DNA of 64,000 bases from Chrysomallon squamiferum (GCA_012295275.1 CM022676.1:12597660-12661659), one strand, 5' to 3'; counted from the stretch's first letter, positions 48,410 through 62,237 are shown. The notes: generated from the letters alone by a model not told the origin. Program-made: numbers and translations.

Positions 48410-49877
48410 ATATAAATAATACCAACAAAAATGTATACATCAAACAAATATGTACATAAATACATATAGTAATTATTCATTTATTTAATATTACTAAGCC
48501 ACAAATGTCATATGGTGCACATCTGATAGGTGGTTTGTTATGTGACAGTGTTAACTTACTTGGAAACTTCCAGGTCAAAAAGTGAGACCTTATGAATTCT
48601 GGCATTTAGAAATAAATGCCCCTTTTGTTCTGTAACCACTGACATAAAATGAAGTTTCTGTGTCTACAGATCATAGGAAGAACTATCCAGTTCACTGCTC
48701 TTATAATATAAACAGTTTAATGCCTAATCATGGACATGATATATATTTGACAATTTAACAAAACTTCCATAGATATTTAAAATTATAACTGAAGATGTGC
48801 CAGTGTATGCTTGTCTTGCATTATCCTAAAGGTAATGTTGATCCAGTAACTTTCAAGATGAAGCCAAAAAACAGTCCAAATCATCTCCAGTAGTGTCTAC
48901 CCTGCTGTATTTTCAGAAATGAACAGCATCAAAACCTTTCATATAAGTAACTAAAATGTAGATCATTTCATGGGGTATTGAATCAAATTAATAGATGGGG
49001 AAAAGACCAGCATAATTTTAATCTATCACTTTCTATCACATGGTATAGATTTAAATTAACAGATGGGAAAGAACCAATAATTTTAATATATCATCTTCTA
49101 TTATAGTTAGGATTATTGTAGCTTTATATCAAAATCTATGTTAAATGAAATCAGAGAAACTTGGTGAGTGGTAATGGTGGATCAAAGACTGTCAATGAAT
49201 TACACTGTCATTTATCACCTAAATCTGTACTAATTACTAGTCTTATTGTGTCAAGCTTACTACTCAGATATACTCATCACACTTTCTGTTTATGCAAAAT
49301 TTGTGCTGGTTGTAATACAAATGTTGTCTGCCTCTTAACGAGTCGATGAAAGTCATTCTAACTTGCGGAGCTGCCATAATGATAAATATGAAATGGTTTT
49401 CCATTTTGATATTAAACTGTATATAGATTAAACAGGAAAAATTGGTAGCATAATATGAGCAAATAAACAAAATAAAAACAAAAAAACATAATTAATGAAA
49501 GCATAATTACAAATTCTTCCCAGGATAGTAATCACAGCATTCTATACAAACACAGTTCATACCACAAAACAGAACATGCAAACCAATTAGATCAGTCCAC
49601 TTCAGGGTTCTTGTCTTGTTAACAAAAAAGGCATCTCGTAACTGCAGCTCAGAACTTACAAGCCAATAAGATATGTCTAAGTGCCAGGACTTTTATTAGT
49701 TTATGTCCTGGTACTAAACAAAATAGATTTGTCGACTTCCCGGGCCGACACCCATTTTATCACCCCTAATTAATACCTGCAACATCTTTCTGCTTTTAGA
49801 CTAAGGATTAGCTGAGTTTATGTATTGCAGATGATTATAGTTAAACATCAAATGCTTGTAGTCCTTTTCAGTAACAT

Positions 49878-49909
<32 letters not shown>

Positions 49910-52860
49910 ATGTATGTGTGTATGTATATATATATATACCACTAATTATTTAACAGAGTGAAAATCAAGCTGCTTACGTAAATAAAGTTGTGCTGTTCTA
50001 TATAAAAGTATCTGACCCATGTCAGTTAGGGTTCTTTGTTGATTTTCTTTTAAATGGCCATCCCTGTGTCATTTAACTACCTTAAAATGCAATATGACTA
50101 AAATAAAATGCATCTGAAGTTCAAACATACGTTAAGCTATAAATAAAAAAGTAATAATAATAAAAAAAGAATCAAACTAAAAGAAATAATAATAATTCTT
50201 TCAATGACTGCAGCAATGGCAGATCAGCTGCTCTTTAAACTATAAACAACAAATAAATGTTAAATTCTAATTAATTCCTACTGAAACTTGTTTTCGCAAA
50301 GTTTTGGGGCTTACAGTGCCAGAAAATACATGGTTGCTGTTAACTGAATGGTGCACTGACTCATATTTTTACTTCAAATTAAAATGGTAATTTAGTTTTT
50401 ATGGGTTTGGCAGGAAAAAGAACAAAAAATATCTTTTTTTTATTAAAAATGTTAGATTCAAGTATGTCATTTAAAAGATCTTGACAAATTGTTTACAACA
50501 CGGGTTGAATTTTTCAAATAAGACAAAAACTGAAACTACAGTGTCTGTTTGCACTTTTAGTCATTTTAAGAGCATTCTGCTGCATGTCATTTTGAAGATT
50601 TTGTTATGTTTAGGATGGTATTGTGAACACACATACAAACACACACTTAAAGGTCTGAAAAAAAATTGAGTTCATTTAACAAATTGGTCCTAGCACTCTT
50701 ATTGATTTTTATGTCTTTTGTATCCATTATTTTTCAAACTGCAGTTGGCCAAAGTTGTATTTTCTGATAATGTGCCAAAATATGGTTGAAAACGGACCAA
50801 GTACCTGTTGTATCAATTTTCATATATCTTTTGAACCGTTGGAGACAGACTGATAATTTTTGGTATGTTTAGTTTCTTTTTTGCTACAGCTTTCATTATC
50901 TGCTAATGTTCTTACATATTATATGAAATTAAAGTCAGAAAAAAAAAATCTTTAATTTTGGATATTATCTTTTTCTTGAAACTTTCTCAAAGATAATCAG
51001 TTATTTTGTTTTGAATTCTGTTGGAAAAATAGATTCTGTTTTATCAGAAAGGATACAACTTCTGCAATTATTTTTATTATTGCCTACCATTTTACCTTTT
51101 CAGCAGAAATCTGCTTTTGAAGTTCATCATGTATAATAGTACTCAATCGCTGCAGTCAAACAAAATTTCAAGTATTCCCTCATGCAAGCTCTCTGAAAAG
51201 TGTTTGTCTCATAAATTTGTGACATTTGTGGGTTGAATTTTCTATAAGTAGCAAAACCTTCTTGCTAAAATTTGACATTGATGACCCATGCTCCTTTGAA
51301 AACAAAAAGCAGACATCCTGGTATGGAAAGTGTTTCCTTTTCACATTTTCTCCATTTGTAGAAACCACTGTTTGGCCAAGGATCTTACATTCTTTTCACC
51401 AAATGGACACTTTTATTTTGATATCTTTCTGGACCATGTACCATGTTATCTTTAAGTTATCTAGAACTGGTTTTTTTTTTGGGGGGGGGTTCTGTGCCTT
51501 TTGTGTGAATTCAAGCAATTGATAAATGATTTACTGCCACTTATTTGTTACTTCTTGTTAAGCACTATACCCAGTATTAATATTGTTTAATAATTTCTGT
51601 ACTCTAAGTTCATTTTTCTAAAAAAAACTGGTGGTTTAATACATTCAAACCAGTTTTCTGGAGGTCAGCTTGTAAAGTGTGCTGTGCTGACTGGGGCCAA
51701 AGGAGAAATAGCCCTGGGCATCCAATCAGAGAAAAGAACTTAAGAAAGTTGGTTGATGTATATTTATGTTTCATCTATGTTTACATATTAAAAAATCTTC
51801 CTTTCTCATATTTCTCAGAACTAGGCCTTATACTTGAGTCTTTGGGGCATGCAATCAAGGAATTGGCCCAGGACATCACCAAACCTCTGCATGCCACTGC
51901 TCATAAAACAGGCTAACTATAATAATTTAAAACTGTTTCTTCACTCTGATCATATGCCCACTAAAATGGATGCCTGGGGCATTCACTCCTCTCCCCTCTG
52001 CATGCCACTGTTCTCTTGGTTGTTTCTAGGTTCCAAATATTTAAGTAATTATCTCTAAATACATTTAACAAAACAAATTAATTAATAATTTCTTTTTAAT
52101 TTTTACATGTACAATCAACAGGAAAGACTGGCATCTGTCTTCACTGAAAATTTCATCATGTAAGCTTCATTACTAACAAAGATAGTGGAGAAAAGAGCAG
52201 TTTTCAGTCACAAACCTCTATCGTCTTAAATAGTGTTTAACTAAACGAAAATAAACGGTTATTATGGATTTTGAAATTAGCATTACTTCCTTAATATTGA
52301 ATATATTCACTTGATCTCTGTGTAATTTTTTGAAGGTTTCAAAGCTCTATCCAACCGCCTTGTTTCATTATCATTGTGACAGTGACTTGAGAGACTGTTG
52401 CAGTTAAAAAAAAGATTTAAAAAAGAGATAACTTGTCTTAACATAATGTTTGTAATAAAAGAACACACACACGAATAAATAAATGAACCAAAAATAAACA
52501 AATAAACAAATAAAACAAAAATGATAATATAACTATACTACTACTACTAATTATAATAATAATAAAAACATAAACGTCTTTCTTTCGATAATTTCCATTA
52601 CAAACTAAGCCGATATTTTCCACCTAACCCCGACAAGGTAAATACTGCTTATGAATTACTATAAAATTAAACGAAAGGAGCGACTGTAACTCTTTCATTT
52701 TAAACTTTATCATTGTATTTAAAATGTCTAGTTTAAAAATAAATAAATAAGTAAAAAAATTATATAATAAATTTGTTGGCACCAAAACAGGCAGACAAAT
52801 TTACATACCACAGCGCTTTCCTTTCTCTCCTCAATCCTAATGAAATGAAATGAAAAAAAA
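48410..52860. other. No supported gene
   Basis: Contains a (TA/TG) run at 49878-49940 and a small GC-rich island at 49730-49765 (GTCGACTTCCCGGGCCGACA). Repeated CATGCCACTGCTC/GCATGCCACTGTTC text occurs at about 51890 and 52000. A minus-strand ORF at 51180-51368 is not low-complexity but shows no known family or splice context. Confidence 0.35.
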
Positions 52861-52941
52861 TAACGTGCTAATCAGAGCAAGCTGTTGTGAAGCACGTCTA
52901 CGACGGGCACGCTTTCTGACAGGTCAGCGGGCGTGTCCGTC
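52861..52941 (-). repeat. 80-bp inverted repeat partner (left)
   Basis: The reverse complement of this segment matches 62776-62855 at roughly 95%. On the minus strand it encodes ATDTPADLSESVPVVDVLHN then SLL and a TGA stop. Similarity ends sharply on both sides. Confidence 0.85.
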
Positions 52942-53063
52942 GCAATCCTAACTGGTAGCCTCCGTTGTATAAAATAAAATAAAAATATGGAATGTTCGAC
53001 CTTCACCTTGTTCCTTATCAAGAAGATTTCGTTCCAGGTTAAATTAATTAAGTCGGGTTGTAA

Positions 53064-53107
<44 letters not shown>

Positions 53108-53739
53108 TCGTTTTATTATCTATTTCCCCAGCAGCATTTGTAAAAGGCTGGGCATATTCTTGGCTGTACAACGAAATATATAAAAATCCGAGATTCACAG
53201 ATTCTAAATATACACACGTTGGCTGGAAATACACCTTCTGAACCATTTCAAAACCGAACGTATATCTTACCTTGAACACGAATATACTGGAGTATTGTTC
53301 ATAGGAATGTTGTTCAACTATTCAATAAATATAAAGTAGGCCCAGTTTAAAATGCTGGATTTTGTAATTAAAACATTCAGTAAGCGTGTGAAATATACGA
53401 CTTGAAATTATATAGCCTATTTACATTAAAACATTCAGTAAAAGGTGTGACATAGATCACATAAAAGTACACATGTACGTATGTTACACACAATCTGTAA
53501 ACAAATATTCAGCCATTTCACCTAATTCCTATGACCTAAATGAAAAAACTGAAAATGATTCCATTACATTGCACAAATTGTCTGAACGCAGACATTACGT
53601 GAATATCAAGGCGTCAGTGCCCAAGGTGCCCCTTATCACGGCAAGGGGATGTAGGCGTTTAGAACACCGTGACAGTGATTTGTATAAACAAATTGTGACA
53701 GTAATTTATATCATGGTTATTGTTATTGCTATTGCTATT

Positions 53740-53744
53740 GCTGC

Positions 53745-53787
<43 letters not shown>

Positions 53788-53835
53788 CAATATTTATATA
53801 GCACTCTTGCCGTACCAAGTAAGTTCAAGGCTGCT
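53740..53835 (+). repeat. (ATT)n microsatellite and short interspersed motif
   Basis: An ATT run is followed by CAATATTTATATAGCACTCT and AAGTTCAAGGCTGCTTTATA, a motif pair I know as a frequent interspersed repeat end in marine invertebrates. Confidence 0.5.
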
Positions 53836-53929
53836 TTATAGTGTAAGCTAATAAACTTAAATATAAAAAGACACGAACATTAAAAGAAATGTGAACACAA
53901 TGGTGAACATGTTAAAATGGAGGTAAAAA

Positions 53930-54720
53930 AACAAACCAAAAAAAAAACAAAAAAATATTGTTGAAAACGATCAATTGATTAAATTTGGAAAAATAATGCA
54001 TAACGACCAAGTGGATTTGAAAGAAATGGGTCTTTAGTAATTTTTGGAATATTGTTGTGATGTATAAAGTTGGTGTAGCATAACTGAAATATCTCTGGCC
54101 GTAGGTAATTGTTCTTATTCTTGATGTTGCTAGTGTTGTTTACGTAGAATCCTACATAGTCTGTTCGCTTCCAGTATGTCCTTGGTGTAATTTGGGGAAC
54201 AATCGTTCAAGGTAACACGACCAAGACCGTGTACTGTATTCTAGAGAGGACAGGTAACTATCCTTCAGTGCAGGCGATATGTGACTGTTATCAGATGTGC
54301 TGGCCTCAGGGAGTGTTGCTGTATTCTGGATCCCGTTGTAGTTTGTTGAGCATAGTGTTAGGCAAACCGTATAGTAATCTATCAGAATAGTCCAGCTGTG
54401 ACATCACAAGTTCAGTCGTCATTGTTTTTGTTGTATCACTGGTCCGACACTGCCTGATCTTCCACAGCATGATCATATCTAGCAAGCATGGAAGTAGACT
54501 GTAAACTATTTCTTATGGTTTTAATCTTCTGTACGAAGAAATCACTGAACTTCTGTGCCCGTTAATTAGATGAAATTCCACTACATAGAGACGACTGCTG
54601 TTATTTGCTTACAGATGTTTCTTTATCCGATATATGCTTTTTATATCACGTCCACATGCATTCAGTTTGTCCGAGTAGCAAAATACCCGTGCTTCCTTTA
54701 GATGCCTAATTCTTATATAT
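53930..54720 (-). mobile_element. CR1-like LINE 3' fragment with internal deletion
   Basis: Minus-strand text reads KFSDFFVQKIKTIRNSLQST (about 54540), then almost directly MSQLDYSDRLLYGLPNTMLN with KLQR (about 54390), YLSSLEYS, and YGQRYFSYATPTLY with FQKLLKTH at the end. In intact CR1-like elements the catalytic RT palm lies between the FFV-KI-IR region and LDYxxxLLYGLP. That part is missing here, so the RT core was deleted. It is preceded on the minus strand by CR1-like text up to about 54700. Confidence 0.75.
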
Positions 54721-55495
54721 TTGGTGGTCAGTGGTCAATCCGGATGTTCGCCACTTGCGTTCAAGCTTGCGTCTAAGATATTTTGCATGATGGCGATTGT
54801 CTCTGAATTACAGACAACTGGGCCTCTATATCATCAGTTTGGTACGAAACGGAGCATGAATCGATACAAGGAAGTTCAGTTGCACCTGAAACCATCTTAT
54901 TGAATGGCGGAATATTTTATATCACGTTTGAAAGCCTCAACATCATTTCAGTATAGTTTCCTAAAATACACTGTTTTTCGGCATATAGTAGCATGGTCGA
55001 TTGATTGATATATGATGTAAACACTTGAATTTGTTTTGTTTTTTCTTACCCTCTCGGTATCAACGTTTCTTCACTATCCTCCTGTATTGCACCATAATTG
55101 ATGTGCATACCTTTGTGGTGGATACTGAGTTCCGTCATTGACGGTTTAATTGCCAGGAGTTGCTATAGGTATTTTCCGACTGATTGGTCTATATTGTCCG
55201 ATTGAAAGCCTAGGCAAGCTGGGCAGTGGATGAAGCTTAGGTAGTGATTTCCTCCTCACTGATGAGCGTATTTTTATGGTGATCACTGATTAATCGTGCA
55301 TAATAGATCCACTAGACAAATAACACATCAGCAAGACTAAAGTTTGAATTATTTATTTACAAACATATTTTGTAATCATATAGAAGAAAATAAAAACAAC
55401 TAAATTATTTACGGTTTGGGGAAAACCTAAGTTACAAAATAAAATCAGCTGAATATAATTAAAGATGCTATCGGTCACGGGAGAATCAAGTAATT

Positions 55496-55770
55496 GGAGC
55501 TCTGGTTTTCAACCTTTTTCATACCGCGACCCCTTATGAGTAACTCAATATGACTGATAACCTCCTTTAAACATTTTGATTCCATAATATCTAGGGTTAC
55601 CATATTTTCATCAACCAAAGACAGTACAAAAGGAATCTATATTCACTATGACGGGTCCCAAACCTATCTTACATTTTTATTTATTCTTCCTTCCAAGTCA
55701 AGTTGAAAAAAGCTAAAACATACCCTCGTTCAAGAACGATCCAGCGACCCCCAGAAAAAAGGCTCCGTTA
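55496..55770 (+). repeat. Interspersed repeat with GCGACCCC ends
   Basis: Begins GGTTTTCAACCTTTTTCATA-CCGCGACCCC and ends near GATCCAGCGACCCCC. The opening phrase is characteristic of non-autonomous DNA elements found in many animal genomes; a hAT relation is likely but not proven. Confidence 0.45.
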
Positions 55771-57102
55771 ATGATACATATTACACTGCTTAAAGACAGT
55801 ATCGAAAAGCAAGGGGTAAAAGTATATTAATACAATCCCGCTACCAAACGTTCATTAAACTAGGGCCAAAAATTCAAAGTCCTCTTCCGTGACTTCCATG
55901 TTCTTCAAAGAGAACCGTCACGAGGTGTAACCTAATGTTTGGCGCTATTTGGCGCTTCTTCTTCCTCAAACCACGAATTTTCCTTGATTCCTATATACAT
56001 CCACATTACATTACGTTCTAGCGGACGCCTTTGAAAACCGCGGCATCAAAGAGAAAAGCAAGCCAGCTTGGTAGACAAATTTGAAAGCTGTTTTTCTTAC
56101 ACAAAACTCGCCTAATCTTACCCAAAGGTTTACTTTAGTTTAAAATTTTGAAACTAACATTAGAAGTTTGTCGTCGCGTATTTTACTGTAAAAGAGTATT
56201 ATAGAAAGTCAAACAGAACTTTAATTATTTGCATATATCAGCAGCGAGAGGCAGTTTATTTACTTCATATAATTATTAATAGATATTTATTTAATATTTG
56301 TCGTGAATTTTATCTTTTCTCTATTTTATACTGAGATGATAGTTTCCACCACTTTCTGATACCAGCAGCTACTCTGACAGGGGCTAGAGAGCTGTGATTT
56401 TCATGTGAATATCCACATTATTATTGTTGTGATTATTAGTTTTGTTATTAATGGGCAACAAAATCAATAAATGGACTCCAGCACTCTTGAAAAATGATAA
56501 ATTACAACTGCTTTTTATTTATTATAAAATAAACATTTTACTGATTTTAATGACTTAGCAATTCGAACAGAGGCACAATATGCGGTCGATTCTTTATTTC
56601 TTTGTTCATTGCCTTTTTTCTTATCCAAATTTCATATGGGATTAATCCTGTTTAGTGACTACTTTTTAGATATCAAATTCATCATGTTATTAGAGAATGA
56701 AATGATGACATATATGCTGAAATAAAGAAGAATATGTAATTTCTGGTAGTGTACAGTATCCAATATGCAGAGGTGCGAAATGTGAGCCGAAACACGGCAA
56801 AATATATTTTTCAACAAGAAAAATAATTAAAAAAACAAAAAATCATTCCTATTTTTATTATATATTCTTTTATCTTCATTAAATTTTACCATTTTAATTG
56901 TTTAAATTTATAAAACGGTAGATCTTGAAACAAAATAGATCGGTTTTCAATGAAGGAAATAAAAACTGAAATATTTTAATCTGAAACGGAAAGATTCTGC
57001 GCCATCCCGCACTTATTTCCCGCGTTGTTGCAATTGGCAAGTGCAAAGACAACTTTATTCCCCAAAAGTCTTGTATTACTAATATCGATGCTGCATTAAT
57101 AA

Positions 57103-57134
<32 letters not shown>

Positions 57135-57448
57135 GTAATCAATAAAGAAATATTAGTACTTGTGTTTGAGAAAATCAGCATGACTGCTTTTGAATTTTGT
57201 AAACTGTTGCAAAGAAATGAATTACGAAAGCCGAGATTGTGTTACCCTTGGACATGTTGCGATTAGGACATAGCATAAATAATTATTGAAAATCAGGCGG
57301 ACTGTTTATGCATTACATAGTGATGGTATGTAACGTTTATGAAATATATCTGTTGTTAAAAATTGATTGTTATCGTTCCAGGTCTAAACACCGAGGATTA
57401 AAACTGTTTTCCTAATCACTAAATGAAAGTCATATTCAAAGCGCAGTC

Positions 57449-57730
57449 TTGTATACATTCGCAGTTGTATCATATTTTTGTTGGCATTTCTTGATGCGTG
57501 AGCTGTCTCTCACAGTAAGGGATGATTATTTGTCAATTTCCACGGTCGAAAGTATCGTCAAGGCTTTTGAAATGATAGAGGGTCTTTCGTATGGGCGTCG
57601 TGACCCAAGCTCGTTCACGCCTGCTAAAAAATTATTGAAGAACGTAATGGATAAAGCAGGCCTCGCATATTATGAAATACACTTTGCATCTGTAAAAGAT
57701 GGCCGGAAATATAAACTGTGTTGCGTTTGA
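57449..57730 (+). CDS. Unrecognised coding-like ORF (possible terminal exon)
   Basis: The last 80 codons look genuinely coding: mixed composition, no low complexity, raised GC at third positions (ACG GTC, ATC GTC AAG, GGC CTC), ending ...KYKLCCV then TGA. Segments include LSLTVRDDYLSISTVESIVK, FEMIEGLSYGRRDPSSFTPA and VMDKAGLAYYEIHFASVKDG. The first codons (before MRELS) are less convincing, so the real start could be a splice acceptor (GCGCAG or TTCGCAG just upstream). I do not recognise the family. It may be the last exon of a host gene or a captured piece. No partner exon was found nearby. Confidence 0.4.
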   Translation: MYTFAVVSYFCWHFLMRELSLTVRDDYLSISTVESIVKAFEMIEGLSYGRRDPSSFTPAKKLLKNVMDKAGLAYYEIHFASVKDGRKYKLCCV

Positions 57731-57796
57731 GCAATGTCCCTTTAAGTGGTTGTTAGTCTCGTTCATTTCAAAAGAAAAATGAAATGCAACTGACAG

Positions 57797-58355
57797 TCAG
57801 AACCGGATTAAGCAACTGCGGGGCCCATAGCAAAACATAAGTCCCTACTACTGGCTAGTTACAAAAGCAACCCCTCCCTCAATCTCATTGTTATTACAGC
57901 TTTACATACAGCATAAACACACCTTAATATTTCATTAATCAGTCAGATATATTGTTGAAACAAAAGGAATTTTGCCCACAGTATCAAAAATGCCAACTGT
58001 AATGCAAACTGTAATGCAATTGCATGTATGCTCCAAAAACGTGCATCAAAGTTTAGACCAGTAGACAAGTGTGATTCAGACTCAGATTAAGTTACATGTC
58101 GCGCCTTCAAGATTTTAAATGAGCAGAGCTTTTTGTAATGCAAGTAGTGTCAACCGTTCTCAACAAATCGCATTCGATGCTCTTCAGTATATTTAAATGT
58201 TTTTATCCCATCGTCGTTGTTTGAGAATTTTGTATGAGGTGCTATTTGGAAAATGAACGATCCCCTGTACAGATTGTAACCATTATACATAAATACTTGA
58301 GTACCATTATTTCAATATCTGGAAAACATGATTGCATGTTGTGATCTCTGATGAT
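57797..58355 (-). repeat. Interspersed repeat, inverted copy of 22118-22595
   Basis: Reverse-complement match to 22118-22595. It starts just after the 57449-57730 ORF, with GGATTAAGCAACTGCGGGGC at its end, typical of transposon termini. Confidence 0.7.
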
Positions 58356-58969
58356 ATTTCTACAAGTTACACGTCGACATAAACTTTTGTGTAACGACAC
58401 CCCAGCACATTGTCTAATCAGCGGTTATTAGATATCAAACATACTAGTTGTGGTCCACTGGCTACTGAGGTAAGAAAATTTCAGCAAATAAACTGTTCAG
58501 AAACATACCTTTACACAAAACAAATACCAAAGGCTATAATCAAAATCATGATACCCACATTTGGATTTAATAAAAAATAAAGAAAAAGGTGATCCGCTGG
58601 GCCGCTGACAGCGCGGTGTCTGTAGCATTTAGTACATTTGCTATGTTGTTAATCAGGTACTGTCGACTGGCTATACAAAACAGTGCTGCTACTGAGTCTA
58701 CAGCAACATTCTTTCTAGTATAACAGTTTGTGTATTGTCTGGCCGGCTGCAGGCCCTTGGTATAAGTATGTAAAATAACAACTACAGAAATGACATATCT
58801 GCACATGCCCTACCGAAACTCACGGCCAGATTTGCGTAGAAATGTAAAACTGTATTGATAATAACAACATTTTTATGAGTTTATTATAAGTATGAGTTTA
58901 TTATAAAAATTAAAATTTTATTTCAATAAATCAATAATTCATCATAATGTTACAAGTAAACTTATAGCT

Positions 58970-59090
58970 CGGATCAGAGTCAGGGTTAGGGTTAATATTT
59001 TGGTTATGATTATGATTAGGGTTACAGTTAAAAATATGGTTTGTTTCAGGTTTAGAGTTAGGTTTATGGCAAGGATTAGTGTTGCATTAG
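58970..59090 (+). repeat. Degenerate TTAGGG-like stretch
   Basis: CAGGGTTAGGGTTAATATTT, GATTAGGGTTACAG and GAGTTAGGTTTATGG suggest a short degenerated telomere-like or TTAGGGTT repeat. Confidence 0.4.
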
Positions 59091-59654
59091 ATTTCTGTAT
59101 TTCTTTTTTTCTTTTTTTATTGTGAGCATAACATTTATAATCAGTTTTATTTCAGTGAATGCTTAACTTAACATTAAATGTTTAAAGTATCTTTTTTTTT
59201 ATTATAATAATTATTATTATTTATTTTTATATTTTCTAATTAGTGGATTATCAAACTATTTGTCACGGAATTTCATATTGCGTAACCAAATTTGTTACTT
59301 CAGTCGAATCCGCTCCTTTCATTTTTAAGCGATGGATGAAATTGTGTAACTCTAATTGTTACTTCAAATCACATCCGCTCTTTTTATTGTTTCCGCTAAT
59401 TTTTCAACTCCATGGCGTTGTTATAAAAAGGCTGGCATTTGGTAATTAAAGAGCGAAGTAATATAGACTTATTGATTTATATAGACTGCTGTCAATCTAG
59501 CGCTTATATTCCTTGTTAGGTGGCCATTAAAGCACCTTGTTACCCTAGACTGAGCCTTAATAAAACATACAAGGTGTTGAAAGGTGTGAGCCCCGTGACA
59601 CTATTGTATATATATATATTTTTTTTTTTCTTCTTCTTGTTCGTCACAGCACTC

Positions 59655-61360
59655 GACAAACAAGATAGCGCCAAAAATCCACAACCGAACCAATAACCAT
59701 AGCACTGTTTGAAGACCACAGCGCCTTTTGGTGTGCAGGCAGATCGACGACAGCAATACAGAAACAAATATATAAAGATCTAAACAACATAAACGACTGG
59801 ACATTGAAATGGGGCAAAAAGATTTCTCTTTCCAAAACAACATGCCTCCTTTTCAACAACAAAATCACACTAAACATCGACAACAACGTCATAACAAAAA
59901 ACAAAACATTCAAATTTCTAGGTGTGACATTTGACAGCCAACTCAACTTCGGATGCCACATACACAACATAACTGCATCCTACAAAAAACCCCAACCGGA
60001 ACCAGTTGGGGAGCAAACGAGTCAACGCTAATTTTGATATACGAAGCGTGTATTCTCTCCAGGCTCGACAACAGAGCCACGGCTTACTGGAATTCTCCCG
60101 AACACTCATTAAAAAAACTAAACGTGATACAATACAACACCATCCGACAGTCTCCTGTCAGAATACAGCATCCAACCACTAAAATACAGAAGAAAGCTGC
60201 AGCTACTGAAATACAACGTGAAAATACACACCCTGAACACAGACCACCCTGTCAAGGATCTGTTCCCCGACCAACAAAGAATAGGGCAACCCTTTAAATC
60301 GCATCGTCGACTACTATCGAATTTCCCGACAACAGCCAGCGAAATCGAAAGGGAAACAGGAATAGGGGAACAAAACCAGCAATAAACACACCTTTCCTGA
60401 TCAAAACAGAAACAGACAAAACAGAGATCCCACCGTTCAAAAAAGCCGTATTTCTAGCAGCAGCAAACGACCATTACAAACAACACACGCACATCTACAC
60501 CGACGGATCCAAAAACCCAGACAATGAGAAAGAAGGATTCACCTTCATAGCCCAAGATCACACAAACAAACCCACATGCATACAATTCAGCAGCATCAGA
60601 AATCACCTTTCTGTATACACGGCCGAATTGGTCGCCATCATCAGAGCCATGTTGTGGGTGAAACACAACACCAACAAACACACAGTCATATTCTCGGACA
60701 GCCTAAGTTCCATCATCTCAACACAATCCGGACATTCCAGCAGACCAGACCTGCTCAGTAAAATACAACATCTACACGAAGACATACAACACATCAACAA
60801 ACAACTAATCATCGAGTGGCTCCCAGCACACGTCGGCATCATCGGCAACGAACTTGCCGACCATTACACAAAGAGTCACTCAACATTAAAGACGAAGACA
60901 TCTGCACAGACATACACTACGGAATAAACGAAATTCTCTCCATCGCAGCCAAGCATGATGACAAACAATGGCAAAACGAATGGAACAACATCAAAAGCAA
61001 ACGGCACTTGAACATCAAACCATTCACCAAAACACCCAAAATCACACTCGCGAACAAACTACACAACAATAACCTCACCAAAGCCAGAATTGGTTACTCA
61101 ACCAACTTAAATGCAATCCGATACAAATACCACAACACCACATCACCCAACTGCAGCTGTGGACTCTCCGAAACCATGAAACACTACTTGTTTCACTGTC
61201 AAAATTTCGCCAAGGAAAGACAAGCACTATGCAACACACTGGAGGAACTAAAAATCGAGTTCACGCTCCAAAACATCTTGGCGCCGAACATGAAAGACAG
61301 AGAGTTAGTCCTCGCTGCAGTAACAACATACATTCTGAACGCAAAACACAAACTTTAGAC
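59655..61360 (+). mobile_element. I-type LINE ORF2, 5'-truncated, with RNase H
   Basis: The element starts inside the reverse transcriptase at the catalytic box, here IALFEDHSAFWCAGRS instead of F-A-D-D, so one catalytic Asp is lost. It continues with LNNINDWTLKWGKKISLSK and FLGVTFDSQLNF. A frame-broken thumb follows. RNase H is well kept: IYTDGSK, YTAELVAI, FSDSLSSI and WLPAHVGIIGNELADHYTK carry the D-E-D-D residues. The C-terminal region (60930-61358) has CSCGLSETMKHYLFHC and ends TYILNAKHKL with a TAG stop. RNase H places it near the I/Jockey-related clades. Confidence 0.85.
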
Positions 61361-61379
61361 TCTTGGATTTGAGAGTTTG

Positions 61380-62198
61380 AATTTTTTTTTTTTTTATGAC
61401 ACAAAAACAAACAACAATTGAATGAATTTACTGACTTACAGATTGGTTGGTTGAACAGCTGATTGATCCATGGATGGATCAGCTGACTGACGGATCAGTT
61501 TGAATGGCCAATTAAATTAATAATTAAAAACAAAACTATGCGTACTATACGTACTTACTTACCCGGTTATTGGTTATATATATATATGTGGAAGTATGTG
61601 GTATTTGTTTTAGTTAGGATTTGTATTTAATGTTTTATTTGCAGATATTTGCTTTTTAGCAGGCTTTGTCATTAATGTAAGGTTTTATTTACAGCTTGCC
61701 TCCTGTCAGCTTATTGTGTAACTAAAGTTTTATTTTATCCCTAGCCAGGTTATGCCAAACAATAGGCTGGTAACTTGTCATTGTGGTGATTGTTTCATTC
61801 AGCTTACACTGTACTAACACACGTTACTTGCCTTGCGTGTTAACTATTGTTCCCAAACTCCTCTCCCAAGCCCATCAGGGAATAAACAACTTGGCTCAAG
61901 TGTTCAGGTTTATTTCTCCTGCTAAGATTATACTGTCAGGCCAGATTTCATTTTTAAAGGTGGAACTGAATTTATTATTTGAAAGTGGATATTATCTGAA
62001 AGATTGTCCTGTTCTCGTTCAGTGTGCTGGAGAATCCAGTTTCTTACACCCAGGTGTCATCTACCTGGGTGTTTTTTCTTGTCTTCACTTTTTTGTGACA
62101 TCGAATAAATTGTCTGAACCCACCCGTAGCTGTTACGTTCTACTTCCTGTGTTCTGGAAAAGTGAAAAATCTGATACTGCTACATATATATATATATA

Positions 62199-62237
<39 letters not shown>

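Noticed and set aside
51180-51522. ORFs on both strands at 51.2-51.5 kb
   Set aside because: Non-repetitive, but no recognisable family, no splice signals in a matching phase, and a G/T homopolymer ends the plus-strand one.
52872-53279. 135-codon minus-strand ORF
   Set aside because: Its middle is translated ATT repeat (poly-Asn); only the last 23 codons, within the 80-bp inverted repeat, are of interest and are listed separately.
55860-56060. Possible first exon on the minus strand (short ATG frame MEVTEEDFEFLALV in a GC-richer stretch)
   Set aside because: Stops after 14 codons without a good donor; no downstream exon found.
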